From: Alistipes sp. dk3624
Lineage (GTDB): Bacteria; Bacteroidota; Bacteroidia; Bacteroidales; Rikenellaceae
Assembly (NCBI RefSeq): GCF_009557455.1
Contig: NZ_CP045651.1
Span: 2,852,001-2,916,000 of the forward strand
DNA length: 64,000 nucleotides
Direction: 5' to 3'
A program made the position numbers and the translations under genes. Numbering within the stretch: the stretch's first letter is position 1; each line of letters begins with the position of its first letter. Under the pieces are notes generated by a model, which saw only the letters and a list, made by a program, of their open reading frames with translations, did no database searches and had not been told where the DNA came from. Shown here in pieces: positions 16,952 through 25,336 of the stretch.

Positions 16952-19414
16952 ATGAGATTATCCGCTTTTTTTATTTTCACGGCGATATTTTTCGCCTCGA
17001 CCGTCGCGGGCCGGAATGTCCCGTTTTCCACCGAACAAAAGATAACCGGCCTGTATCCGCCCGTGAGCGGCGTTTTGTCCGGGAAACCGGTGCCTGAGTC
17101 GCCCGATCCGCTGGTTGCTTACCGCTGGACGAACCCCCGTGCTTCCGACGGTCTCGAATCCTATCTGCTCACTCCCGTTTCGGTCGGGATCGACCGGCCG
17201 GAGAACGTGAAACGGATCGGGAAAAAGACGGCGGCGATCCGGGTCGACGGCCCGTGCGACCTGATGTTCGACTTCGGCCGGGTCAGCGCCGGCTGGCTGG
17301 AGTTCGATTCGGACGACCTGGACGGGGAGGTCGAAATGAGCATCAGCGAATATACCGAACCGGCCGTATTGAATGCCGGCGCGCAGCATCCGCACAAGAC
17401 GGCCGTACCGGTGCGTTACGGCAATACTTACCGGCTGGAACTGAATACGGAACTTTACGAAGGGGTGCGCTACGGTTGGATTCACGTCCGGTCGCTCCGC
17501 CGCCCGGCCACGATTTCCGCCGTCCGATTGGTTTGCCAGACCAAGCCTGCCAATTACGAAGGCAGTTTCCGTTGTAGCGATCCGACGCTGACCCGGATCT
17601 GGTACACGGGCGCCTATACCGTCAAGCTGAACCTGCTGAAAGAGTATTTCGGGGCGATCCTGATGGAGCGCAGCGACCGTCATTCGTGGACCGGCGACGC
17701 CCATCCGTCGCAGGCCGCTTCGATGGTGGCGTTCGGCAATTACGACTTCGTGAAACAGAACTTGTATTATACCTCGACGCAGTTCAACGGCATCGCCGGT
17801 TATTCGCTTTACTGGGTGTTGAGCCTGATCGATTACTATAATTATACGGGCGACAGGCAGACGCTCGACAGCCTGACCGACAACGCCTGCAAAAAGCTGG
17901 ATGTCGCTTATGCCCACTACGGGACGAATCCCGACCTGCAGTTTCACGGTTGGGACGAACGGCTCGGCGCCGGGTTCGAGAACCCGAATTGCGACGAATC
18001 GCAGAATACTTATAAGATGTTGTCGATCCGGGCATGGAACGAGTTCGCCGCGGCGATGGATGCCTGCGGCCGTTCCGACCTGGCGGCGAAGTACCGCGCT
18101 TATGTCGACGAAAAGAGCCGGGAGTTGCGCGATGCGGGCGGTTGGTACGACTCGTTCGGTATTTTTGCGGCTTCGGACGCCGTGAATGCCGGTTTTACGA
18201 ACTCCGGCGAACGACAGGGATTGTGGCGGACGGCTTTTACGGATCGTCAGCAGCGGTTGTCGTATTCGCCGTTCAATCAGTATTTCGTGATCCAGGCTAT
18301 GGCGCGGATGGGACGTTATCCCGAAGCGTTGACTACGATCGACGATTGCTGGGGAGGACAGTTGCGTTACGGCGGAACGACTTTTTTCGAGGTTTATCGA
18401 CCGTCGTGGAACGATGCGCTCGCCCCGAACGGCGCTCCGGTCAATAATCAGTGCGGTTACACGAGTTTCACGCATCCGTGGAGCGCCGGAGTGACCAAGT
18501 GGTTGACCGAAGAGATCCTCGGTGTGAAACCGGTTCTGCCGGGATTCGGGCGATTTTTGATCGCCCCGCATTTGTCGGAGCGGGTCGCTTCGGTCGAAGG
18601 CTGCGTCCCGACGCTGCACGGAACGATCCGAGTGGCTTTCGATATAAAGACCGGTAAGGGGCGTATTACGGTTCCCGACGGGACGGTCGCAGCCGTCGGT
18701 ATTCCGAAAACGGGCCGCGTCGTCCGGCGGGTCTCGTTCGATGGGAAAGAGATGCCGCCTGCCGCGCGTCAGGACGATGATTTCGTCTATTACGAAGGGA
18801 TAGTCGCCGGGGATTACCGGCTGCGGGTCGAATACGACGGCGCGTTGCAGCCTGTTCCGCAGGAAGCGTTTTCGTACGCCTGCTCGCAACCCGTCGTACA
18901 AGATTCGCTGACGCGCGGCGACTGGAAGGGAAAGTACGGTAGCCGGGGGTATATCCTGTGCAGTTACGACGGGGCGGGGAACGATCGCGTCAACCTGCCC
19001 GATTTTACCGATTCGGTCGTATCCGCCAAGATCGGCGCCCGCCTGATCGCGTCGGAGACCGACGATCCGCGGGCGCTGGCGTCCGACCGCAGCGGCGATC
19101 CGTTCCGCCGGCTCGGGGCCGCCGTGACGCTCGATCCGCTTCCGTGCAATCAGACGATGACGTTCGACTTATATAACAACCGGAATTGTCCTTACCGCGT
19201 GGCGCTCTATTTCGTCGATTGGGAACGAGAAGGGAGGCGCTCGGCTATCGAGGTTTTCGATTTGAAAGACAAGCGGTTGCTGATGCCCGTTCGGTTCGTG
19301 GAAAATTACGGCGAGGGGCGTTACGTGATCCTGCAACTCGACCGTCCGGTGCGGTTGCGGGTCGATCAGGTGCGCGGGACGAACGCTTCGCTCAGCGGGA
19401 TTTTCTTCGACTGA
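16952..19414 (+). CDS. Secreted alpha-L-rhamnosidase-like (GH78-type, six-hairpin) glycosidase
   Basis: 820 residues with a signal peptide (~1-19, ending VAG). Residues ~50-190 form an N-terminal beta-domain. Residues ~210-540 form the (alpha/alpha)6 barrel with LLKEYFGAILMERSDRHSW..GDAHPSQA, typical of the Bac_rhamnosid6H region. A C-terminal beta-sandwich follows (~550-630), then a further ~180-residue beta-rich module. GH78 enzymes release terminal rhamnose from plant or bacterial glycans in the periplasm. The barrel assignment is strong; rhamnose specificity is inference. It has its own promoter and no SusCD neighbours. Confidence 0.82.
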   Translation: MRLSAFFIFTAIFFASTVAGRNVPFSTEQKITGLYPPVSGVLSGKPVPESPDPLVAYRWTNPRASDGLESYLLTPVSVGIDRPENVKRIGKKTAAIRVDGPCDLMFDFGRVSAGWLEFDSDDLDGEVEMSISEYTEPAVLNAGAQHPHKTAVPVRYGNTYRLELNTELYEGVRYGWIHVRSLRRPATISAVRLVCQTKPANYEGSFRCSDPTLTRIWYTGAYTVKLNLLKEYFGAILMERSDRHSWTGDAHPSQAASMVAFGNYDFVKQNLYYTSTQFNGIAGYSLYWVLSLIDYYNYTGDRQTLDSLTDNACKKLDVAYAHYGTNPDLQFHGWDERLGAGFENPNCDESQNTYKMLSIRAWNEFAAAMDACGRSDLAAKYRAYVDEKSRELRDAGGWYDSFGIFAASDAVNAGFTNSGERQGLWRTAFTDRQQRLSYSPFNQYFVIQAMARMGRYPEALTTIDDCWGGQLRYGGTTFFEVYRPSWNDALAPNGAPVNNQCGYTSFTHPWSAGVTKWLTEEILGVKPVLPGFGRFLIAPHLSERVASVEGCVPTLHGTIRVAFDIKTGKGRITVPDGTVAAVGIPKTGRVVRRVSFDGKEMPPAARQDDDFVYYEGIVAGDYRLRVEYDGALQPVPQEAFSYACSQPVVQDSLTRGDWKGKYGSRGYILCSYDGAGNDRVNLPDFTDSVVSAKIGARLIASETDDPRALASDRSGDPFRRLGAAVTLDPLPCNQTMTFDLYNNRNCPYRVALYFVDWEREGRRSAIEVFDLKDKRLLMPVRFVENYGEGRYVILQLDRPVRLRVDQVRGTNASLSGIFFD

Positions 19415-19536
19415 CGCCGGCGGTCGCCGCCGAACGATTGGCGGGAGCGGTTGCGGAACGGTGAAATTTAATCCGATTCTAAAAACGCATCGGATTTTTT
19501 GGTACTTTTGTCCCGCAAAATCAATCCGGAAGGAGT

Positions 19537-20454
19537 ATGCGGGAACGCGGCGCGGGATTTTATCATGGGCTGGCCATCGCGGCGGTCGTGATCTGGGGTA
19601 CGACATTCGTTTCGACGAAGGTGTTGTTGACCGAAGGATTGTCTCCCGCTGCGATCATGTTCCTGCGCTTTCTGATCGCTTACGCGGTTTTGAGGACGGT
19701 CTGTCCGCGAAACGAACGCCCGGTGCGGTTCAAAGACGAACTGATGTTCGCCGCGGCGGGGATTACCGGCGGATCGATGTATTTTCTGACCGAGAACATG
19801 GCGCTACAGATCACGCTGGTGTCGAATGTCGCGTTGTTGCTGACGACTTCCCCGATCATGACCGTTCTGTTGTCCCGTCTGTTCTTCCGGCGGACGGAAC
19901 CGTTCGGCCGGCCGGTCGTGCTGGGGATGTTGGTGGCGTTGGCCGGAGTGGCGCTGGTGGTTTACAATGGCAATTTTATCTTGCAGATTCGCCCGTGGGG
20001 CGACCTGCTGACGCTGACGGCCGCGTTGATGTGGGCGTTTTACAACATCGTATTGAAAAAAATAGACCGGCGTTATACGACGTTGGAAATTACCCGCAAA
20101 GTGTTTTTTTACGGTCTGGCGACTTTGTTGCCGGTGTTTTTTTTCACGCCGCTGCGACTCGATGCGGAACTGTTGCTGCGACCCGCGGTGTGGGGAAACC
20201 TGCTGTTCCTGGGGCTGGTCGCTTCGTTGTTCTGCTTTGTAATCTGGAACATGGCCGTCAAACGTCTCGGTACGGTGCGTACCAATAATTACATTTATTT
20301 CGTACCTTTGGTCGCGCTTGCCAGTTCGGCGCTCGTTCTGCACGAAACAGTGACGGTCGTGGCGCTGGCAGGAGCGGTATTGATCCTGGGAGGGGTCTAT
20401 GCCGCGGAAAAGGGAGGAGGAACGAAACCAAAAAACGATGCATACGATGAATGA
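19537..20454 (+). CDS. EamA/DMT-family transporter (second copy)
   Basis: 305 residues, about ten transmembrane helices in two EamA repeats (AVVIWGTTFVSTKVLLTEGLSPA at the start; ALMWAFYNIVLKK at the second repeat). It is only distantly similar to the EamA gene at 11.5-12.5 kb. Substrate unknown. A -7-like box TACTTTTG lies at 19503-19510, 27 bp before the start. The 3' end overlaps the next gene by 8 bp, implying translational coupling. Confidence 0.9.
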   Translation: MRERGAGFYHGLAIAAVVIWGTTFVSTKVLLTEGLSPAAIMFLRFLIAYAVLRTVCPRNERPVRFKDELMFAAAGITGGSMYFLTENMALQITLVSNVALLLTTSPIMTVLLSRLFFRRTEPFGRPVVLGMLVALAGVALVVYNGNFILQIRPWGDLLTLTAALMWAFYNIVLKKIDRRYTTLEITRKVFFYGLATLLPVFFFTPLRLDAELLLRPAVWGNLLFLGLVASLFCFVIWNMAVKRLGTVRTNNYIYFVPLVALASSALVLHETVTVVALAGAVLILGGVYAAEKGGGTKPKNDAYDE

Positions 20455-20932
20455 ACCGATGACCGTTCGTTTCGCCACGGAAGAGGATGCTCCGGTCGTC
20501 TACCGGTTTATCCGTAAGATGGCGGAGTACGAGAAGCTCGAACACGAAGTCGATACATCCGAAGAGGCATTGCGCCGTTCGGTGTTCCGGGAACGGCAGG
20601 CCGAGGTGATTCTGGGCGAGGTGGCCGGCCGGCCGGTCGGGTTCGCTCTTTTTTTTCACAATTTTTCCACGTTTCGCGGTCAGAGGGGACTTTACCTGGA
20701 GGATATTTTCGTAGACAGGGAGTTCCGGGGAAAGGGGTACGGCAAAACGTTATTCCTGCACCTGGTCGGATTGGCCGCCCGGAGGAAGTGTCGCCGGATG
20801 GAGTGGGTGGCGTTGAACTGGAACGCTCCTGCGATTGCGTTTTACGAATCGCTCGGAGCGGTTCGGATGGAGCAGTGGAGTATTTTCCGGCTGACCGAGG
20901 AGCGTATACGGGAATTATCCGGTAAGCAATGA
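20447..20932 (+). CDS. GNAT family N-acetyltransferase
   Basis: 161 residues from ATG 20447, which overlaps the stop of the EamA gene; ATG 20438 and 20459 are alternatives. The GNAT core is complete. It starts MTVRFATEEDAPVVYRFI, and has motif A with the acetyl-CoA pyrophosphate loop RGKGYG in FVDREFRGKGYGKTLFLHL. It ends with motif B (NWNAPAIAFYESLGA). It resembles the diamine/amino-acid acetyltransferase-like subgroup. Substrate unknown. It sits in a plus-strand run EamA-GNAT-DUF2148-M24. Confidence 0.93.
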   Translation: MNEPMTVRFATEEDAPVVYRFIRKMAEYEKLEHEVDTSEEALRRSVFRERQAEVILGEVAGRPVGFALFFHNFSTFRGQRGLYLEDIFVDREFRGKGYGKTLFLHLVGLAARRKCRRMEWVALNWNAPAIAFYESLGAVRMEQWSIFRLTEERIRELSGKQ

Positions 20933-20949
20933 CATAAAACAATAAAAGT

Positions 20950-21486
20950 ATGGTTATCGACGAAAGGGAGTGCCGCCGCGAAGAGATGGCGGCGATCGCC
21001 AGGCAGATCATGATCGCCGGGCGGACGGCCCCTAAAGGCAAGGGGATCGATATTATCGAGATCGTAACGGTTACAGGGGAAACGATCGCCGAACTGGCCG
21101 GGGCCGTTCGCGACGCATCGGCCGCGACCGGGATGAAATTTTTTCTGCGCGATGCGGAGAACATCCGACAGGCCGACGCCGTGATTCTGGTCGGCTCCCG
21201 CAGTTCGGTGATGTCGCTGAACTGCGGCTATTGCGGTTACCCGACTTGCGTTGCGAAAAACGAGCATCCGGACGTCCCTTGTGCGATCAATATGACCGAC
21301 CTGGGGATCGCGATCGGTTCGATGACGGCCAAGGCCGCCGATCTGCGGGTCGACAGCCGGGTGATGTTCTCGGTAGGATTCGCCGCACGGCGGATCGGCC
21401 TGCTGACCGATTGCCACGCAGTCTACGCCATTCCGCTCAGCGCATCTTCCAAAAATCCGTTTTTCGACAGACCATCGACACGCTAA
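20950..21486 (+). CDS. DUF2148 ferredoxin-domain protein
   Basis: 178 residues. The cysteines C92, C95, C100 and C111 form a CxxCx4Cx10C cluster (NCGYCGYPTC...PC) characteristic of the DUF2148 family and likely to hold an iron-sulfur cluster. The N-terminal half resembles a nitroreductase-like helical cap (ARQIMIAGRTAPKGKGID). Cytosolic; the biochemical role is not established. It starts 17 bp after the GNAT gene and ends 12 bp before the peptidase gene. Confidence 0.88.
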   Translation: MVIDERECRREEMAAIARQIMIAGRTAPKGKGIDIIEIVTVTGETIAELAGAVRDASAATGMKFFLRDAENIRQADAVILVGSRSSVMSLNCGYCGYPTCVAKNEHPDVPCAINMTDLGIAIGSMTAKAADLRVDSRVMFSVGFAARRIGLLTDCHAVYAIPLSASSKNPFFDRPSTR

Positions 21487-21498
21487 TAATCGCTTTAT

Positions 21499-22674
21499 AT
21501 GTATAACGAACAGATGATTCAGGAACTGCGCAAGCGTTGGAACGCTTTGCAGCAGGCGTTGGCACGGGAAGGGGGCGACGCGATCCTGATAACGACCAAT
21601 GTGAACCTGTTTTACGTATCGGGAAGAATTTTCAGCGGGGCGGCCTATGTGCGTCCCGAGGGCGATCCGCTTTTTTTCGTCCGCCGCCCGGTCGGGCTGA
21701 AAGGCGGTAACGTGATCTATATCCGCAAACCGGAGGAGATCGCCGGCCATTTGCAGCAGCGGGGAATCCCGATGCCCGCGAAGCTGTTCCTCGAAACCGA
21801 TTCCATTTCCTACAACGAGTATCGGCGCTACGAAAAGATCTTCGATCCTCGCGTCGTTTGCAACGGAACGCAGTTGCTGCGCGGGGTGCGGAGCATCAAG
21901 ACCATTTACGAGATCGGCCGGATCATGCGTTCGGGCGTGCTGCATGCCCGGCTTTACGAGCGGATTCCGTCGCTTTACCGTCCCGGCATGACCGATACCG
22001 AACTGTCGATCGAGATCGAGCGCGAAAGCCGCCGGCTCGGGTCGCTCGGTATTTTCCGGATTTTCGGGCAGAGCATGGAGATCTTCATGGGGAGTCTGCT
22101 GGCCGGGGACAATGCCGATGCGCCGTCGCCGTACGATTTTGCGCTCGGCGGGGCCGGTCTGGACGCCTCGCTTCCGGTCGGCGGAAACGGTACTCCGTTG
22201 ACCGACGGAACCAGCGTGATGGTCGACATGGGCGGGAATTTCACCGGTTATATGACCGACATGACCCGTGTTTTTTCGGTCGGAAAGCTGACCGATCGGG
22301 CTTATAGAGCGCATGACACTGCGTTGGAGATTCAACGGCGGATCGAGCAGACGGCGGCGCCGGGAGTTCCGGCGGCCGATCTTTACAACCTGGCCGTGCG
22401 GATCGCCGCCGACGCAGGGCTGTCCGATTATTTTATGGGACACCGCCAGCAGGCCGGATTTATCGGCCATGGGATCGGAATCGAGATCAACGAAGCGCCC
22501 GTACTCGCGCCGCGGTCGAAGGAAGCGCTGGTTCCGGGTATGGTTTTCGCGCTCGAACCGAAGTTCGTCATTCCGTCGGTCGGAGCCGTCGGCATCGAAA
22601 ACAGTTTTCTGGTAACCGATAACGGCGTCGAGAAACTGACCCATTGCGAAGAGGCGATCGTGCCGCTGCAATAG
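21499..22674 (+). CDS. M24 family metallopeptidase (Xaa-Pro aminopeptidase-like)
   Basis: 391 residues: an N-terminal creatinase/prolidase-like domain (~1-150) and the C-terminal pita-bread domain. All five dimetal ligands of the family are visible: D243, D254 (11 apart, VDMGGNFTGYMTD), H324 (GHGIGIE), E353 (ALEPKF) and E367 (GIENSF). It probably removes N-terminal residues ahead of proline in cytosolic peptides; specificity is inferred from family. A strong terminator follows. Confidence 0.93.
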   Translation: MYNEQMIQELRKRWNALQQALAREGGDAILITTNVNLFYVSGRIFSGAAYVRPEGDPLFFVRRPVGLKGGNVIYIRKPEEIAGHLQQRGIPMPAKLFLETDSISYNEYRRYEKIFDPRVVCNGTQLLRGVRSIKTIYEIGRIMRSGVLHARLYERIPSLYRPGMTDTELSIEIERESRRLGSLGIFRIFGQSMEIFMGSLLAGDNADAPSPYDFALGGAGLDASLPVGGNGTPLTDGTSVMVDMGGNFTGYMTDMTRVFSVGKLTDRAYRAHDTALEIQRRIEQTAAPGVPAADLYNLAVRIAADAGLSDYFMGHRQQAGFIGHGIGIEINEAPVLAPRSKEALVPGMVFALEPKFVIPSVGAVGIENSFLVTDNGVEKLTHCEEAIVPLQ

Positions 22675-22683
22675 CCGGAGAAG

Positions 22684-22730
22684 ACCGATAAAAAAAGGGG
22701 TGTCGGAGAAGACATCCCTTTTTTATCGGT
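22684..22730. terminator. Bidirectional terminator between the M24 peptidase and the Cys-rich protein gene
   Basis: A 20-bp near-perfect stem (ACCGAT, A-run, GGGGTGTC pairing with GACATCCC, T-run, ATCGGT) with loop GGAGAA. It contains one bulged A and one G-T pair. A/T runs within the arms give a U-tract in both directions, as expected between convergent genes. Confidence 0.9.
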
Positions 22731-22742
22731 AACAAAAACTCG

Positions 22743-23063
22743 TTATTTTCTGGCCGGACAAGCTTTTTTACTGTGGCAGCAAGCTTTGTTTCCTTCTTTG
22801 CAGGCTTCCTTCTTGCAGCACTCTTTTTTGCAATTTTCCTGACATCCTTCTTTGCAGACGCCTTCTGCACATCCGCAGGCTTTCTCACAATTTTCACCGC
22901 AAGCGTTCTCGCATTTTACATCGCAGGTCTTTGCGCATTTGGCTTTCTGGCAGCATTCGGTTTTCGCTTTGGTCGCTTTTTCGCTCTGCGGGGCCTGCGC
23001 CAACGCTACCGTGAACAGGGCTACGGCAAACAGCGAAATCATGAATAACACTTTTTTCTTCAT
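22743..23063 (-). CDS. Secreted cysteine-rich protein, metallothionein-like composition
   Basis: 106 residues. A signal peptide (~1-22, MKKKVLFMISLFAVALFTVALAQ without a lipobox Cys) is followed by ~80 residues holding 18 cysteines, many lysines and glutamates, and few hydrophobics. Cys pairs occur as CC, CxC, and CxxxC spacings in repeated units such as CEKACGCAEGVC and CQENCKKECC. The composition suggests metal binding or an extensively disulfide-linked periplasmic protein. No named family was recognised. A minus-strand TATTTTTG -7 box lies at 23184-23177. The reading frame is supported by the signal peptide and its own terminator. Confidence 0.75.
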   Translation of the reverse strand: MKKKVLFMISLFAVALFTVALAQAPQSEKATKAKTECCQKAKCAKTCDVKCENACGENCEKACGCAEGVCKEGCQENCKKECCKKEACKEGNKACCHSKKACPARK

Positions 23064-23449
23064 CTTTCTTCGGTTTTAAAAAATTAAAATCAATCGTCCT
23101 TATTCAGCAGGACAGCCCTATTCGGGATATCCAACAAAACAAACGGGCTTTTATCCGGCGGTAGTATCCGTCTCCACAAAAATACGTAAAATCTCTGGAA
23201 AAGACGAATAAAAAGGGACAAATGTCTTCGTAATGCCTGTCAATAAGGCGTTTGCGAAGACAAATGAGGACAGGCGAAAAATCGAGGTAACGTAAAGGAA
23301 AGCGGATTTATGAAGAAGAACGGTCTCCAAATCATTACCCGCCGAATGGTGATTTTTAACACACCGTGTTGTATTTGGCAGCTTGTGGCACAGGTTGGCA
23401 TATCAAGGTCTAACTCGTTGAGTAATAACTTTGCAAACAAAAAACGAGT
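23064..23449. other. Chromosome/element junction region upstream of the integrase
   Basis: 386 bp without a convincing gene. It holds a minus-strand -7 box (TATTTTTG, 23184-23177) for the Cys-rich gene. It also holds an imperfect palindrome (TGTCTTCG...CGAAGACA, 23224-23262), the putative attL repeat (23322-23339) and a -7 box TAACTTTG at 23426-23433 pointing at the integrase, whose start codon is only 16 bp further on. Confidence 0.6.
23322..23339 (+). repeat. Putative attL (left copy of the direct repeat)
   Basis: GGT-CT-CCAAATCATTACC, about 110 bp upstream of the integrase gene. The 13-bp core is identical to 36366-36378 and the flanking GGT is conserved with the same 2-bp spacing. A 13-bp match between two ~350-bp windows is unlikely by chance. 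Confidence 0.6.
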
Positions 23450-24673
23450 ATGGCAAGAAGCACATTCAAGGTTCTGTTCTACGTGAACGGCAGCAAGGAG
23501 AAAAACGGTATTGTCCCCATCATGGGACGAGTGACAATCAACGGGACTGTGGCGCAGTTCAGTTGTAAGCAGAACATCCCGAAAACGCTTTGGGACGTGA
23601 AAGGAAACAAGGCGAAAGGCAAGAGCCGCGAGGCACGAGACATCAACCTTGCCCTTGACAACATCAAGGCGCAAATCATCAAACATTACCAGCGCATTTC
23701 AGACCGCGAGGCATTTGTTACGGCTGAGATGGTGCGCAACGCCTATCAGGGAATCGGCAGCGAGTATGAGACGCTGCTAAAAGCATTCGACCGTGAGAAC
23801 GAAGTGTTCAAGAAACGGGTAGGCAAAGACAGGGTAATGGCTACCTATCGGGCACGTGTACGGGCAAGAAACCATGTAGCCGCCTTTATCAAGTCGTTTT
23901 ACAGACGCAGCGATATGTCTATGTTGGAACTTACTCCCGATTTCATCAAGGAGTTCGCCGCATACCTCTCGACTGAAGCCGGATTGCGGAACGGTTCGAT
24001 ATGGGCAAACTGTATGTGGCTGAAAGGCGTGGTCATGAAAGCGCATTATAACGGGTTGATACCGCGCAATCCTTTCATCCAGTTTCATATCAGCCCCAAT
24101 GTGAAAGAACGGGAATATCTGACGGAGGATGAACTGAAAGCGGTCATGACACATGAGTTTGCAGACAGCAAGCTCGCATACATCCGTGACATTTTCATCT
24201 TTGCCAGTTTCACCGCCTTGTCATTCGTGGACATTCAGGAACTGACGAATGACAACATCGTGGAGGTGAACGGCGAGAAGTGGATATTGTCCAAACGCCA
24301 CAAGACAAAAGTCGCCTTCCAAGTGAAGCTGCTGGATATACCCTTGCAGATAGTCGAACGCTACCGACCGATGCAGAAAGACAATCGTATATTCCCCGGC
24401 TTGAACTATTGGTCTATCTGCAAACCGTTGAAACGGATGATAAGGGAATGTGGCATAACCAAGTCAATATCATTTCATTGCAGTCGTCATGGCTTCGCAA
24501 CATTAGCTTTGAGCAAGGGGATGCCCATTGAAAGCGTAAGCCGTGTGTTGGGACATACGAATATAGTCACGACCCAACTCTACGCAAAGATAACCACGCA
24601 GAAGCTCGACAACGACCTGACCATGTTCGGCGACAAACTGAGTAAGACGTTTAACGGAATAACGATGTCATGA
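23450..24673 (+). CDS. int: Tyrosine recombinase/integrase of the mobile element
   Basis: 407 residues: an N-terminal arm-binding-like part, a SAM-like core-binding domain (~95-200) and the catalytic domain. Catalytic residues visible are H343-x-x-R346 (FHCSRHG), H369 (LGHTN) and nucleophile Y378 (QLYAKI). The place of the first conserved Arg is Ser258 (TALSFVDIQEL). CTnDOT integrase is known to have Ser259 there, so this belongs to the IntDOT-like Bacteroidetes group. It would integrate and excise the 23.3-36.4 kb element. The next gene overlaps its stop codon (ATGA). Confidence 0.95.
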   Translation: MARSTFKVLFYVNGSKEKNGIVPIMGRVTINGTVAQFSCKQNIPKTLWDVKGNKAKGKSREARDINLALDNIKAQIIKHYQRISDREAFVTAEMVRNAYQGIGSEYETLLKAFDRENEVFKKRVGKDRVMATYRARVRARNHVAAFIKSFYRRSDMSMLELTPDFIKEFAAYLSTEAGLRNGSIWANCMWLKGVVMKAHYNGLIPRNPFIQFHISPNVKEREYLTEDELKAVMTHEFADSKLAYIRDIFIFASFTALSFVDIQELTNDNIVEVNGEKWILSKRHKTKVAFQVKLLDIPLQIVERYRPMQKDNRIFPGLNYWSICKPLKRMIRECGITKSISFHCSRHGFATLALSKGMPIESVSRVLGHTNIVTTQLYAKITTQKLDNDLTMFGDKLSKTFNGITMS

Positions 24674-25059
24674 GTATGAGAAGAAACAGCATAACAGTGA
24701 ATGAATCCGGCAATATCATCATGCCGGAGAATGTCTCAAACATTTGGATGAGCGAGCCGGAATTGGTGGAACTGTTCGGAGTAATTGCTCCGACACTTCG
24801 TTCTGCCATCAGAAACATCTATAACAGTGGAGCATTAAAAGAATACGAGGTACAGAAGTATGTTCGGCAGGAGAACGGGTATCATGCCGATGTGTTCAGC
24901 TTTCCGATGATAGTCGCACTTGCTTTCCGCATTGACAGCTTCGGTGCGGAACAGGTGCGCAATGCCATATTTAAAAGGCTGTACTTGCGAAAAGAGAAAA
25001 CAAATATCTTCTTTTCGCTGGGTATAAATGGTTGGGATATGTCTAATTATCAGGCATAA
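24670..25059 (+). CDS. RhuM-like small mobile-element protein
   Basis: 129 residues, starting inside the integrase stop. Residues ~25-105 (WMSEPELVELFGV, then AIRNIYNSGAL, then IVALAFRIDSFGAEQVRNAIF) follow the pattern of the RhuM/virulence-protein N-terminal domain: a helix-turn-helix-like start and a later FR motif. Coupling to the integrase suggests a role in regulation or excision, but it is not a recognisable excisionase. Family assignment is by pattern only. Confidence 0.65.
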   Translation: MSMRRNSITVNESGNIIMPENVSNIWMSEPELVELFGVIAPTLRSAIRNIYNSGALKEYEVQKYVRQENGYHADVFSFPMIVALAFRIDSFGAEQVRNAIFKRLYLRKEKTNIFFSLGINGWDMSNYQA

Positions 25060-25177
25060 GTTCTAATGATATGACGACATGAAGTAGTGAGACCTATGCG
25101 TATTCCCATTGCCAACAATGTATTTATACGAGTATGTGAATAGGTGTATTGCCATTCATACGTACGATTACGACAAA

Positions 25178-25219
25178 CCCGAAGAAAAATCCATTAGAAT
25201 GGCATTTCTTCGGGCTTTT
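25178..25219 (+). terminator. Terminator after the int-RhuM module
   Basis: Perfect 10-bp stem CCCGAAGAAA / TTTCTTCGGG enclosing a smaller CCATT-AG-AATGG hairpin, followed by CTTTTG. It closes the integration module before the replication genes. The rest of 25060-25336 shows no gene. Confidence 0.75.
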
Positions 25220-25336
25220 GTTGTATGTCATAAAGCCAAATCCAAGAAAATCTTACGTGAGGTATGCGTGAGTTGTTAATCCGTTCTGCGCTAATTGCCG
25301 AGTTTTGCACTGATTAAACAAAAAAATGAAGTGCTA

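Noticed and set aside
16958-18901. A 647-residue minus-strand frame opposite the GH78-like gene
   Set aside because: Antisense shadow with no family motif; the plus-strand gene has a signal peptide, consensus promoter and recognisable barrel.
20842-22671. A 609-residue minus-strand frame opposite DUF2148 and M24 genes
   Set aside because: Shadow of two well-supported plus-strand genes with complete metal or Fe-S ligands.
23426-23435. The sequence ATAACTTTGC just before int as a CTnDOT-type att core (GTANNTTTGC)
   Set aside because: It differs at the first base, has no second copy at the right end, and is more simply the -7 promoter box of int.
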